DNA of 41,791 bases from an uncultured Prevotella sp. (GTDB taxonomy: Bacteria > Bacteroidota > Bacteroidia > Bacteroidales > Bacteroidaceae). A model generated the notes under the pieces. That model was not told the DNA's origin. It was given only the letters and a program-made list of their open reading frames with translations, and searched no databases. Position numbers and translations under genes: made by a program. Positions 1 to 6,269 of the stretch are shown here, one piece after another. The DNA is taken from NCBI GenBank assembly GCA_900315035.1, contig OMXO01000017.1:1-41791 (forward strand), given 5' to 3'. Position 1 is the stretch's first letter; every line of letters begins with the position of its first letter.

Positions 1-1
1 T

Positions 2-103
2 GATGCAGCACTGGGCAAGGGCCTGAACATCGTTGATGGTAAAGTGGTATATAAAGCCGTTGCCGATGTCTTTGGCTTGCCTTACGAACCACTGGTGCTG
101 TAA
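2..103 (+). CDS. ald: C-terminal end of an alanine dehydrogenase-like protein (5' partial)
   Basis: An open frame enters from the left edge and ends at TAA 101-103, giving 33 residues. They include LGKGLNIVDGKVVY and end in AFGL-like VFGLPYEPLVL. This resembles the C-terminus of NAD-dependent alanine dehydrogenases (N-A-L-A-K-G-x-N-x-x-x-G-x-V-T-Y-x-x-V-A), which interconvert L-alanine and pyruvate plus ammonia. Only the last helix and tail are visible, so neither catalytic nor NAD-binding residues can be checked. The assignment rests on one short motif. Confidence 0.55.
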   Translation, partial: DAALGKGLNIVDGKVVYKAVADVFGLPYEPLVL

Positions 104-182
104 GTAAATTGAAGTAAATAGACGGAAAAACTCAAGGGGACACTAATCATCTTGAGTTTCAAAATTCATATTTTATCAGACA

Positions 183-290
183 TCCGACATAAATATGATG
201 TAATGTTCTGTAAAATTGGTATTTACACAAAATTTATCCGACATAAAAACGACATAATGCCGACATATATCCGACATATATCCGACATTG
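183..290 (+). repeat. Left array of 11-bp CGACAT repeats
   Basis: CGACAT starts at 239, 250, 261, 272 and 283, exactly 11 bp apart, with an outlying copy at 185. The unit consensus is ATCCGACATAT. All copies are in the same orientation. One repeat per helical turn suggests side-by-side binding of a protein on one DNA face. Positions 235-255 are a perfect 21-bp inverted match to 564-584 in the right array. Confidence 0.9.
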
Positions 291-367
291 TGTGGTAAAC
301 AGTCAGCTCTCTATCCCGCAATAATCGATTAGCTGATTGGCAAACTGTACCTCTAAGGTTTGTTTTG

Positions 368-385
368 AAATTCTCTAGAGAATTT
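368..385. repeat. 18-bp perfect palindrome, copy 1
   Basis: AAATTCTCTAGAGAATTT is its own reverse complement over all 18 bases. The same palindrome recurs at 433-450. It could be an operator for a dimeric protein or a resolution/recombination site; nothing in the window shows which. Confidence 0.9.
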
Positions 386-432
386 GGCGGTTACCCCTAA
401 TCCTAACATTCGTTACCCTTAGTCGGGAGTCT

Positions 433-450
433 AAATTCTCTAGAGAATTT
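433..450. repeat. 18-bp perfect palindrome, copy 2
   Basis: Identical to 368-385. The two copies start 65 bp apart, close to six helical turns, and lie centrally between the two CGACAT arrays. Confidence 0.9.
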
Positions 451-563
451 TGGAACTAATCATAAGCAGAGACATTGTAACATGGTATATCCTTTCGTGC
501 AACCTCCCTTACGAGTGGTTCTTAGGTCATTATAATGCTAATTGCTCACCTTTCTGGCAAATC

Positions 564-674
564 ATGTCGTTTTTATGTCGGATATATGTCAGTATTATGT
601 CGGATTAATGTCGGTTTGCAAATTGCTATCTGCTTGATATAGTGCGTATTAAATGCGACTTATGTCGGATGTCG
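564..674 (-). repeat. Right array of 11-bp repeats, inverted relative to the left array
   Basis: ATGTCG (reverse complement of CGACAT) starts at 564, 575, 597 and 608, with a one-base variant ATGTCA at 586, again an 11-bp period. Two more copies lie at 662 and 669. Together with the left array this makes six exact copies per side, all pointing consistently. The array starts with TGTCG and the left array finishes with CGACA, so the repeats point away from the central spacer. Confidence 0.9.
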
Positions 675-687
675 GTAGATTCTTGTA

Positions 688-780
688 CTATTTCACTGTT
701 TGGGAGTTGTCAGAGCCTTTACCAGCGCATCCTGTACGATCTTTTCCCTCCATACAATGCACGATATAGGGGGCGTTCAT
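688..780 (-). pseudogene. Remnant of a protein tyrosine phosphatase gene (P-loop fragment)
   Basis: On the minus strand, in frame after the stop of the MGMT-like gene, the sequence reads NAPYIVHCMEGKDRTGC and then diverges to a stop at 688-690. HCxEGKDRTG is the Cys-x5-Arg phosphate-binding loop of Y_phosphatase3-type tyrosine/serine phosphatases. Only about 16 residues are recognisable; the rest of the roughly 250-residue family is missing on both sides. The fragment ends just before the right CGACAT array, as if the gene was cut away when that island formed. A chance match is possible but unlikely given the exact motif. Confidence 0.5.
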
Positions 781-789
781 GCCTGACCG

Positions 790-1143
790 TCATATTGGCG
801 AATCCCCTATGAGTTCAGGCTCCCAAAGGTGGCGCTGCATGTCAACATGGCCGTTGCTCTTAAAGGCAACACCTTCAGCCTCTAATAGTGGGCGTTGCTG
901 GCTCCAGCCGGGAGCCGTTCGCCCCACTTTGTTGACCACCCGATGACAGGGTAGTTGCTCTGCCCCTGGCGTATATCGTAAAGTTCTCCCAACCATCCGC
1001 GAATGACTGGGCCAACCTGCCAAGGCTGCTATATCCCCATAGGTTGTCACCTTCCCTCGAGGTATCTGGCTGACAATATTCAGCACATCAGCCTGAAACG
1101 CCTTGGCTTGCTCTATCGTCATTTTATCAGGATAGTCATGCAT
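790..1143 (-). CDS. MGMT-family alkyltransferase-like DNA repair protein
   Basis: A 117-residue protein holding only the C-terminal DNA-binding/active-site domain of O6-alkylguanine-DNA alkyltransferases. The winged-helix part (IPRGKVTTYGDIAALAG) precedes the active-site motif LPCHRVVN with Cys at about residue 66. In full Ogt/Ada this cysteine takes the alkyl group from damaged guanine. Short alkyltransferase-like proteins (ATL, E. coli YbaZ) usually have Trp there, but this one keeps Cys, so it may still act as a suicide alkyl acceptor. The expected GxGG near the end appears altered (VGRTAPGW). It follows the EamA gene by 44 bp and is probably the last gene of the Phe/Tyr transcript. Confidence 0.8.
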   Translation of the reverse strand: MHDYPDKMTIEQAKAFQADVLNIVSQIPRGKVTTYGDIAALAGWPSHSRMVGRTLRYTPGAEQLPCHRVVNKVGRTAPGWSQQRPLLEAEGVAFKSNGHVDMQRHLWEPELIGDSPI

Positions 1144-1187
1144 CTTTCAGATCTTCTAATTTGATTACAAATATGGTGCCTGCAAGT

Positions 1188-2117
1188 TCACTTCTTACCC
1201 TTGTCTGCGAGGAACATGCCAAGAAGGATGAGGGCAGTTCCGAGGAGGAAGTAGATGGTGATTTGCTCGGAGAGGATGGCCCAAGCGAAGAGGATGGTGG
1301 TAACGGGATTGAAATAGACGTAGTTGGTGGCGACGACTGCACCCAGTTTCTTCAGTACCCAGTTCCAGGCTAAGAAACAGAGCATCGAGGCGACACAACC
1401 CAGAAACAGGAGGTTAAGATAGACGGAGAGATTGAGCGAGAAAAGAGCAGAACTCGTGAAGATCGTCGCCTCATCGGGTTTCCATAGATAATAAGGTATC
1501 ATGGCGAGCAGACCGTAGATGAACACCTTACGCGTGACAAAGACGGTATCGTACTTCAGGTTGGCGGGGATCATCAGCATGGAGTAGAAGCCCCAACAGA
1601 GAGCGGCACCAAAGGCCAGCGAGTCGCCAAGGGGCGAGAGATGGAGTACGAAATGGCCGTTGAGCACGACGACGGCCACACCCAATGCTGCCATCAGCGA
1701 GCCCAATGTCTGGATACGTGTCAGGCGCAGCGAACGGAAAAAGAGCGATATGAGGAACGAGGCCACAAGGGGCGAGAGACTGACGATGAGCGAGGTATTG
1801 GTCGTCGTGGTGTAGTTCATCGCAGAGTTCTCCGTCAGGAAATAGAGCGTGCCGCCTGTGACACCCAGAGCGAACATCAGTACCTCGTCTTGCCAGCATT
1901 TGGAAAACAGCAGGAACGACTTTCCCCTACTCTTCTGCATGACCAGCGAATAGACGAGCAACAGCACGTAGGCGATGATGAAGCGGAGGGTGAAAATCTG
2001 CGCAGGGGTAAGACCAACCAAAAGCAGCATCTTCGTAGAGACGAAGGTGCTGCCCCAGATGGCTACTACCACGAATGCGACAAGGTGGTATATGAAGCTG
2101 GAGCCAGAGCCCAGCAT
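1188..2117 (-). CDS. EamA/DMT-family inner-membrane transporter
   Basis: About 309 residues with roughly ten hydrophobic segments and the N-terminal VAIWGSTFVSTKMLL signature of the drug/metabolite (EamA, RhaT-like) transporters. The two halves repeat the fold. These proteins export metabolites or amino acids, and specificity cannot be read from sequence. I chose ATG at 2117, four bases after the tyrA stop; an upstream in-frame GTG at 2144 would overlap tyrA by 23 bp. Its position directly after aromatic amino acid genes makes an aromatic amino acid or precursor substrate a reasonable guess, no more. Confidence 0.8.
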   Translation of the reverse strand: MLGSGSSFIYHLVAFVVVAIWGSTFVSTKMLLLVGLTPAQIFTLRFIIAYVLLLVYSLVMQKSRGKSFLLFSKCWQDEVLMFALGVTGGTLYFLTENSAMNYTTTTNTSLIVSLSPLVASFLISLFFRSLRLTRIQTLGSLMAALGVAVVVLNGHFVLHLSPLGDSLAFGAALCWGFYSMLMIPANLKYDTVFVTRKVFIYGLLAMIPYYLWKPDEATIFTSSALFSLNLSVYLNLLFLGCVASMLCFLAWNWVLKKLGAVVATNYVYFNPVTTILFAWAILSEQITIYFLLGTALILLGMFLADKGKK

Positions 2118-2121
2118 CGGC

Positions 2122-2916
2122 TTACTGCTTGATTTCGATGTCACGCTTTACGTTGTTGCGGATCTTGGTGAGATAGGCCTTCATACCGTCAGCATTTTTC
2201 GTATCGATGATTTCAAGAAGCTCTTTAAGTTCGGTACGAATCTGAGAGACCTGATCGTGGGTGTAGGGGTTGAAAAGGATTTCCTGCAACAGATAGTCGT
2301 CTTCGTTGAGCACGCCTTTGGCGATACGCATGTGACGCTTGAAAGTGGTACCTGGTGCATCCTGATGTTTCATGACTGCCGCAAACACGAAGGTCGATAC
2401 GAAAGGTATTGACAGTGAGTACGCTACGGTCTTATCATGTTCCTCAAAGGTGTATTCGTAGATGTTCAGACCCAGCTTCTGATAAAGGTCCTTGAAGAAG
2501 ATACGTCCCATATAGTCGCCTTCGCTGATGATAATGGCATTCTCTTCGGAGAGTTGCTGCAGATTAGCGAAAGTAGGACCAAACATCGGGTGAGTAGAAA
2601 CATAGCGCATGCCTGTCTGCTCGTAAAAATCTTTCAAATCAGTCTTCACACTGGCAATATCGCTGATGATGCACTCCTTGGGGAGATAAGGTATCACCTC
2701 CTTGAAGACGGGAATGGTATATTTCAGCGTGACAGCATTGATGAGCAGTTCAGGCTTGAACGCCTGAATCTCCTCATAAGAGGTAAAACGCTGACAGTTG
2801 TATGTAAACCGCATGCGTTTGGGGTCACGCTCAAAGACAGCCACTTCGTGGTCAAAACTCAGCAGGTCGATGAAGAATGATCCCATCTTGCCTGCCCCCA
2901 TTACTAATATTTTCAT
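2122..2916 (-). CDS. tyrA: Prephenate dehydrogenase
   Basis: A 264-residue NAD(P)-dependent enzyme. The N-terminal Rossmann motif is VMGAGKMGSFF (about residues 5-15), followed by a prephenate dehydrogenase core with STHPMFGPTF near residue 135, the conserved His-Pro-Met-Phe-Gly-Pro of the TyrA family. It oxidatively decarboxylates prephenate to 4-hydroxyphenylpyruvate, the tyrosine branch. No C-terminal ACT domain is present, so allosteric control by tyrosine is not evident. It lies 38 bp after the DAHP synthase-chorismate mutase gene in the same operon, consistent with control by the attenuator upstream of pheA. Confidence 0.9.
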   Translation of the reverse strand: MKILVMGAGKMGSFFIDLLSFDHEVAVFERDPKRMRFTYNCQRFTSYEEIQAFKPELLINAVTLKYTIPVFKEVIPYLPKECIISDIASVKTDLKDFYEQTGMRYVSTHPMFGPTFANLQQLSEENAIIISEGDYMGRIFFKDLYQKLGLNIYEYTFEEHDKTVAYSLSIPFVSTFVFAAVMKHQDAPGTTFKRHMRIAKGVLNEDDYLLQEILFNPYTHDQVSQIRTELKELLEIIDTKNADGMKAYLTKIRNNVKRDIEIKQ

Positions 2917-2954
2917 ATTATCATGTAAAAATTAGAAAATGCAACAATGAAAAA

Positions 2955-4019
2955 TTACTTGTTAATAATCTCTATTTGCTGACGGACAGACTCTTCGTGG
3001 ATATTCTCAAAGACGTGAGCGACGAACTCAGGATCCATGCCACAAAGTGAGCCCTGGGCACCACGCTTGTTCAGAATCTCATTGTAACGGTTGGCCTGCA
3101 GCACAGTCATGTTGTGCTCCTTCTTGTACTGTCCGATCTCGCGACAAACCTTCATGCGCTTGGCCAGCAAGTCCATCAGTTCATTGTCGAGTTCATCGAT
3201 CTGCTTACGCAACTGAGAGATACCCTCTGTGGTGGTCTTCTCGTCGCGGATGACGAGCAGTGAGAGGATATAGTCGAGCACATCGGGTGTCACCTGCTGC
3301 TTGGCATCGCTCCAAGCCTTATCTGGATCACAGTGACTCTCGACAATCAGACCGTCGAAGCCCAGGTCCATGGCCTGCTGACAGAGAGGTGCAATCAGTT
3401 CGCGACGACCTCCGATATGAGAGGGATCGCTGATGATAGGAAGAGCAGGGATACGGCGACGCAGTTCGATGGGAATCTGCCACATCGGTGCATTACGGTA
3501 AATCTTCTGCTCATAGCTTGAGAAACCGCGATGGATGGCTCCCAGACGTTTCACGCCAGCCTGATTCAGACGCTCGAGGGCACCAATCCAGAGTTCAAGG
3601 TCGGGATTGACAGGGTTCTTAACGAACACAGGCACATCGACACCCTTCAGCGAATCGGCAATAGCCTGCATGGCAAAGGGATTGGCCGATGTACGGGCAC
3701 CTATCCAGAGGATGTCGATGCCATACTTCAGACATAGTTCCACATGCTCAGGCGTAGCCACCTCGGTAGAGACGAGCATTTTGGTATCATCCTTCACCTG
3801 CTTCATCCAGACGAGGGCCGGCTCACCATGACCTTCGAAACCACCTGGCTTGGTACGTGGTTTCCACACGCCTGCACGGAAGTTATGGCAGCCTTTCATG
3901 GCCAGTTCGCGGGCCGTTGTCATCACTTGTTCCTCAGTCTCTGCAGAGCAAGGGCCTGCAATCACGAAGGGACGTTCGTTGTCACTCGGTAAATTCAGTG
4001 GTGCTAAATCTAATTCCAT
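2955..4019 (-). CDS. Bifunctional DAHP synthase / type II chorismate mutase
   Basis: 354 residues in two domains. Residues about 1-255 are a KDO8PS-like (type Ib) 3-deoxy-7-phosphoheptulonate synthase, with FVIAGPCSAE, the RAGVWKPRTKPGGFEG loop and the late SDPSHIGGRR metal/substrate motif. Residues about 262-354 are an AroQ-type chorismate mutase (ISQLRKQIDELDNELMDLLA and following helices). The fusion therefore covers the first step of the shikimate pathway and the chorismate-to-prephenate step. This domain order is known from Bacteroidetes such as Porphyromonas gingivalis, where prephenate binding to the mutase domain inhibits the synthase. It starts two bases after the aminotransferase stop, so the genes are probably translationally coupled. 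Confidence 0.93.
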   Translation of the reverse strand: MELDLAPLNLPSDNERPFVIAGPCSAETEEQVMTTARELAMKGCHNFRAGVWKPRTKPGGFEGHGEPALVWMKQVKDDTKMLVSTEVATPEHVELCLKYGIDILWIGARTSANPFAMQAIADSLKGVDVPVFVKNPVNPDLELWIGALERLNQAGVKRLGAIHRGFSSYEQKIYRNAPMWQIPIELRRRIPALPIISDPSHIGGRRELIAPLCQQAMDLGFDGLIVESHCDPDKAWSDAKQQVTPDVLDYILSLLVIRDEKTTTEGISQLRKQIDELDNELMDLLAKRMKVCREIGQYKKEHNMTVLQANRYNEILNKRGAQGSLCGMDPEFVAHVFENIHEESVRQQIEIINK

Positions 4020-4021
4020 AA

Positions 4022-5194
4022 TTATATTGCGTTTTTAATTCTTTCTAATGCTTCCTTGATTTTCTCTTCCTTGGCACAGAGCGAGATGCGGATATAGCGC
4101 TGACCATTGGTTCCGAAGATAAAGCCTGGGGTGATGAACACTCGGGCGTCGTGGAGCACGCGCTCCGTGAGATCCTCTACGTTCTCGACACTCTCAGGTA
4201 TCTTACCCCAAAGGAACATGCCCACCTGGCTCTTATCGTAAGTACACCCTAAGACATTCATGATCTGCTCAGCCCACTGGCGACGACGGGCATAAGTCTC
4301 GATATTAAACTCTCGATGCCAGGCCTCATCATTCTTGTAAGCCTCGGCTGCTGCAAGTTGGATACCACGAAATGTACCACTCTCGATATTCGACTGTACC
4401 TTCAGAATCCAGGAGATAAACTCTGAATTAGTGGCACAGAGGCCGACGCGCCAGCCCGGCATGTTGTGAGACTTCGACATCGAATTAAACTCGATGCAGC
4501 ATTCCTTCGCACCAGGGATCTGAAGGATGCTCAGATGCTCCTCGCTGAGGATGAAGGAATAAGGATTATCATTGACCACAACGATGCCATGCTCCTTGGC
4601 AAACTTCACCAACCGCTCATAGGTCTCACGCTGAGCCCTGCCTCCTGTCGGCATGTTGGGATAGTTGGTCCACATCAGTTTCACTCGCGAGAGATCCATT
4701 CGCTCCAGTTCATCGAAGTCAGGTTGCCAACCGTTATCCTCGCGCAGGTCGTAATTCACAATCTTCGCCCCCAGGATCTTCGAAAGCGAAGTATAAGTGG
4801 GATAGCCAGGATTAGGCACCAGCACCTCGTCGCCAGGATTCACAAAGGCAAGGGTGACGTGGAGGATACCCTCCTTAGAGCCAATGAGTGGCAGGATTTC
4901 TGTCTTGGCATCGAGATCGACATGATACCAGCGCTTGTAGAAGCCAGCCATCGCCTCACGTAGCTCTGGTGTACCCATCGTGGGTTGATAACCGTGAGCA
5001 CTGGGCTGGTGGGCCACCTCGCATAGTTTCTCTATTGTCTGGGGTGAAGGCGGCATATCAGGACTGCCAATGGCCAGGCTGATGATATCCTTACCCTCAG
5101 CATTGAGTTGGGCCACCTCTTTCAGTTTCCTGCTGAAATAATATTCACTGACGAGCGACAGGCGCTCTGCTGGTTTAATTGGTCTGTTTGCCAT
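4022..5194 (-). CDS. Class I/II pyridoxal-phosphate aminotransferase (probably aromatic)
   Basis: 390 residues of fold type I aminotransferase. Visible features are the N-terminal ISLAIGSPDMPP substrate loop, the TNYPNMPTG cofactor region (usual NPxNPTG altered), NDNPYSF, and the PLP-binding lysine in FNSMSKSHNMPGWR at about residue 241. It resembles LL-diaminopimelate/aspartate aminotransferase relatives. Placed between prephenate dehydratase and DAHP synthase, it most likely converts phenylpyruvate and 4-hydroxyphenylpyruvate to Phe and Tyr; that is inference from context. The start overlaps the pheA end by 20 bp, an overlap typical of a tight operon. Confidence 0.88.
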   Translation of the reverse strand: MANRPIKPAERLSLVSEYYFSRKLKEVAQLNAEGKDIISLAIGSPDMPPSPQTIEKLCEVAHQPSAHGYQPTMGTPELREAMAGFYKRWYHVDLDAKTEILPLIGSKEGILHVTLAFVNPGDEVLVPNPGYPTYTSLSKILGAKIVNYDLREDNGWQPDFDELERMDLSRVKLMWTNYPNMPTGGRAQRETYERLVKFAKEHGIVVVNDNPYSFILSEEHLSILQIPGAKECCIEFNSMSKSHNMPGWRVGLCATNSEFISWILKVQSNIESGTFRGIQLAAAEAYKNDEAWHREFNIETYARRRQWAEQIMNVLGCTYDKSQVGMFLWGKIPESVENVEDLTERVLHDARVFITPGFIFGTNGQRYIRISLCAKEEKIKEALERIKNAI

Positions 5195-6017
5195 CTTTAT
5201 ATTCTCCTAATATCTTTAAGTCTTTTGTTAATGGGATAATCGCGTCGATCGACTGACGGTAACGGGTAAGATCATCGTACATCACATCGACGTAGAACAG
5301 ATACTCCCACTCGTGCCCGATAATCGGCAGCGACTGAATTTTTGTGAGGTTGATTTTGTAAAACGAGAGGATAGCCAACACGTGGGAGAGCGACCCTTCT
5401 TCATGAGGCAGCGAGAAGACGATGCTCGCCTTATTCGCCTCTGTCAGCGGGCGCATCATATCGGCCTTGTTAGGATTCGACACCACAAGGAAACGGGTGA
5501 AGTTGTGCTTGTTGTCTTCGATATGATCCTCGAGCACCTTCAAGCCATAGAGACGTGCGGCTTCTGCATGGCAGATAGCAGCCCAGCCTTTTTTCTGCCC
5601 CTCGGCAATCATCTTTGCCGAGCCTGCAGTATCCTCTGCCTCCACATTCTTCAGCTGTGGGTGCTGGGCGAGGAAATCGCGACACTGCATCAGGGCAACG
5701 GGATGAGAGTGGACCTCGGTGATCGTGTCCCAATCGTCATCGGGCAGACAGCAGATGCTGTGGGTGATGTGGAGTTTATGCTCGCCAACGATGGTCGTTC
5801 CTGAGTCGCGCAGCAACTCATAATTGTGTAGCAGTGAGCCTGCAATGGTATTCTCGATGGCGAGCATACCGATAGCCGTAGGATCCTGCTTGATGGTGGC
5901 AAAAACCTGCTCGAAAGTTGAACAGCAGATCAATTGTATCTGTTCTCCCTCGAAATACAGGTGAGCCGCGATATCGTGGAACGATCCTATCAGTCCTTGT
6001 ATGGCAATCCTTTTCAT
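5175..6017 (-). CDS. pheA: Prephenate dehydratase with ACT domain
   Basis: 280 residues. The catalytic dehydratase part covers about 1-185, including GLIGSFHDIAAHLYF, IENTIAGS and the conserved NFTRFLVV (Thr-Arg-Phe) motif. A C-terminal ACT domain (about 193-275) follows. The enzyme converts prephenate to phenylpyruvate. It carries no chorismate mutase domain; that activity is in the DAHP synthase fusion. In the ACT domain the usual ESRP effector motif reads QSLP, so Phe feedback may be altered. It is the first structural gene of the operon, 27 bp after the attenuator terminator arm, so expression should be set mainly by attenuation. Confidence 0.92.
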   Translation of the reverse strand: MKRIAIQGLIGSFHDIAAHLYFEGEQIQLICCSTFEQVFATIKQDPTAIGMLAIENTIAGSLLHNYELLRDSGTTIVGEHKLHITHSICCLPDDDWDTITEVHSHPVALMQCRDFLAQHPQLKNVEAEDTAGSAKMIAEGQKKGWAAICHAEAARLYGLKVLEDHIEDNKHNFTRFLVVSNPNKADMMRPLTEANKASIVFSLPHEEGSLSHVLAILSFYKINLTKIQSLPIIGHEWEYLFYVDVMYDDLTRYRQSIDAIIPLTKDLKILGEYKDGKQTN

Positions 6018-6043
6018 TTGACTATTTCACTATTTAATAAAAA

Positions 6044-6070
6044 TCCCGCTTTCACGGATGTGAAGCGGGA
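6044..6070 (-). terminator. Attenuator terminator in the pheA leader
   Basis: Read on the minus strand, TCCCGCTTCAC (6070-6060), a four-base loop, and GTGAAAGCGGGA (6055-6044) form a stem of about 11 bp with one bulged A, followed by TTTTTATT. This has intrinsic-terminator form and sits between the leader peptide gene and pheA. It might also end the upstream transcript, but the extra pairing element at 6117-6127 argues for a regulatory role. Confidence 0.85.
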
Positions 6071-6127
6071 CTTTGTTTATTTTCTTCTTGAGTCATAAGT
6101 TGAATTATACGCAACTTCCCGCTTCAC
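6060..6127 (-). promoter_or_regulatory. Antiterminator hairpin of the pheA attenuator
   Basis: On the minus strand GTGAAGCGGGA (6127-6117) pairs perfectly over 11 bases with TCCCGCTTCAC (6070-6060). That second segment is also the 5' arm of the terminator, so the two hairpins exclude each other. The first segment lies inside the last codons of the leader peptide gene. A ribosome stalled on the Phe/Tyr codons leaves it free (read-through); a ribosome that reaches the stop codon covers it (termination). Confidence 0.82.
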
Positions 6128-6182
6128 AATTGCTTGCAAAGTAAAAGTAATAGCCGTAAAAGTATGCGTTCAACTTTGACAT
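6105..6182 (-). CDS. Phe/Tyr-rich leader peptide of the pheA operon
   Basis: A 25-codon open frame, ATG at 6182-6180 and TAA at 6107-6105. Residues 7-15 read YFYGYYFYF: eight aromatic residues in nine (five Tyr, three Phe). Residues 18-22 are encoded across the first antiterminator arm. The peptide has the classic form of an amino-acid biosynthetic leader whose translation senses charged tRNA-Phe and tRNA-Tyr. It lies 20 to 30 bases downstream of a good promoter and 88 bases upstream of pheA. It is too short for normal gene finding. Its function is inferred from composition, position and the competing hairpins. Confidence 0.85.
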   Translation of the reverse strand: MSKLNAYFYGYYFYFASNCEAGSCV

Positions 6183-6209
6183 AAATCTTTCGTTTCTGTT
6201 TACAGTGGG

Positions 6210-6241
6210 CAAAATTATTACTTTTTCGTGAAACTAACAAA
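6210..6241 (-). promoter_or_regulatory. Bacteroidetes-type promoter of the pheA operon
   Basis: On the minus strand TTTG (6241-6238) is followed after 20 bp by TAATTTTG (6217-6210), matching the -33 TTTG / -7 TAnnTTTG pattern of the primary Bacteroidetes sigma factor. Transcription would start near 6203, about 20 bases before the leader peptide ATG. Confidence 0.75.
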
Positions 6242-6269
6242 TATTTTGCAAGAAAAATTGCGATTTTGC

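Larger units (their letters stand above)
104..789. other. Noncoding island with phased repeats and palindromes
   Basis: About 690 bases without a convincing intact gene. It holds a left array of CGACAT repeats (183-290), two identical 18-bp palindromes (368-385 and 433-450), a right array of the same repeat in the opposite orientation (564-674), and at its right edge a remnant of a tyrosine phosphatase gene on the minus strand. GTTACCC also occurs twice between the palindromes (390-396 and 412-418). I see no tRNA, no transposase and no clear terminator here. Confidence 0.8.

Noticed and set aside
256-563. Invertible promoter (inverton) called as a firm feature
   Set aside because: There is a 21-bp inverted repeat pair, but no invertase gene is nearby and no clear outward promoter could be placed; kept only as one hypothesis.
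183-674. CRISPR array
   Set aside because: The repeated unit is only 11 bp, directly adjacent with no unique spacers, and appears in two opposite arrays; no cas genes are near.
183-674. Mini-transposon or MITE with Tn7/Tn5053-like ends
   Set aside because: The repeats point away from the spacer, opposite to what is expected for the two ends of one element, and no target duplication is seen.
6052-6096. Second small leader ORF (14 codons) between the Phe/Tyr leader and pheA
   Set aside because: It has no Phe or Tyr codon and runs through the terminator stem; the leader at 6105-6182 explains the regulation better.
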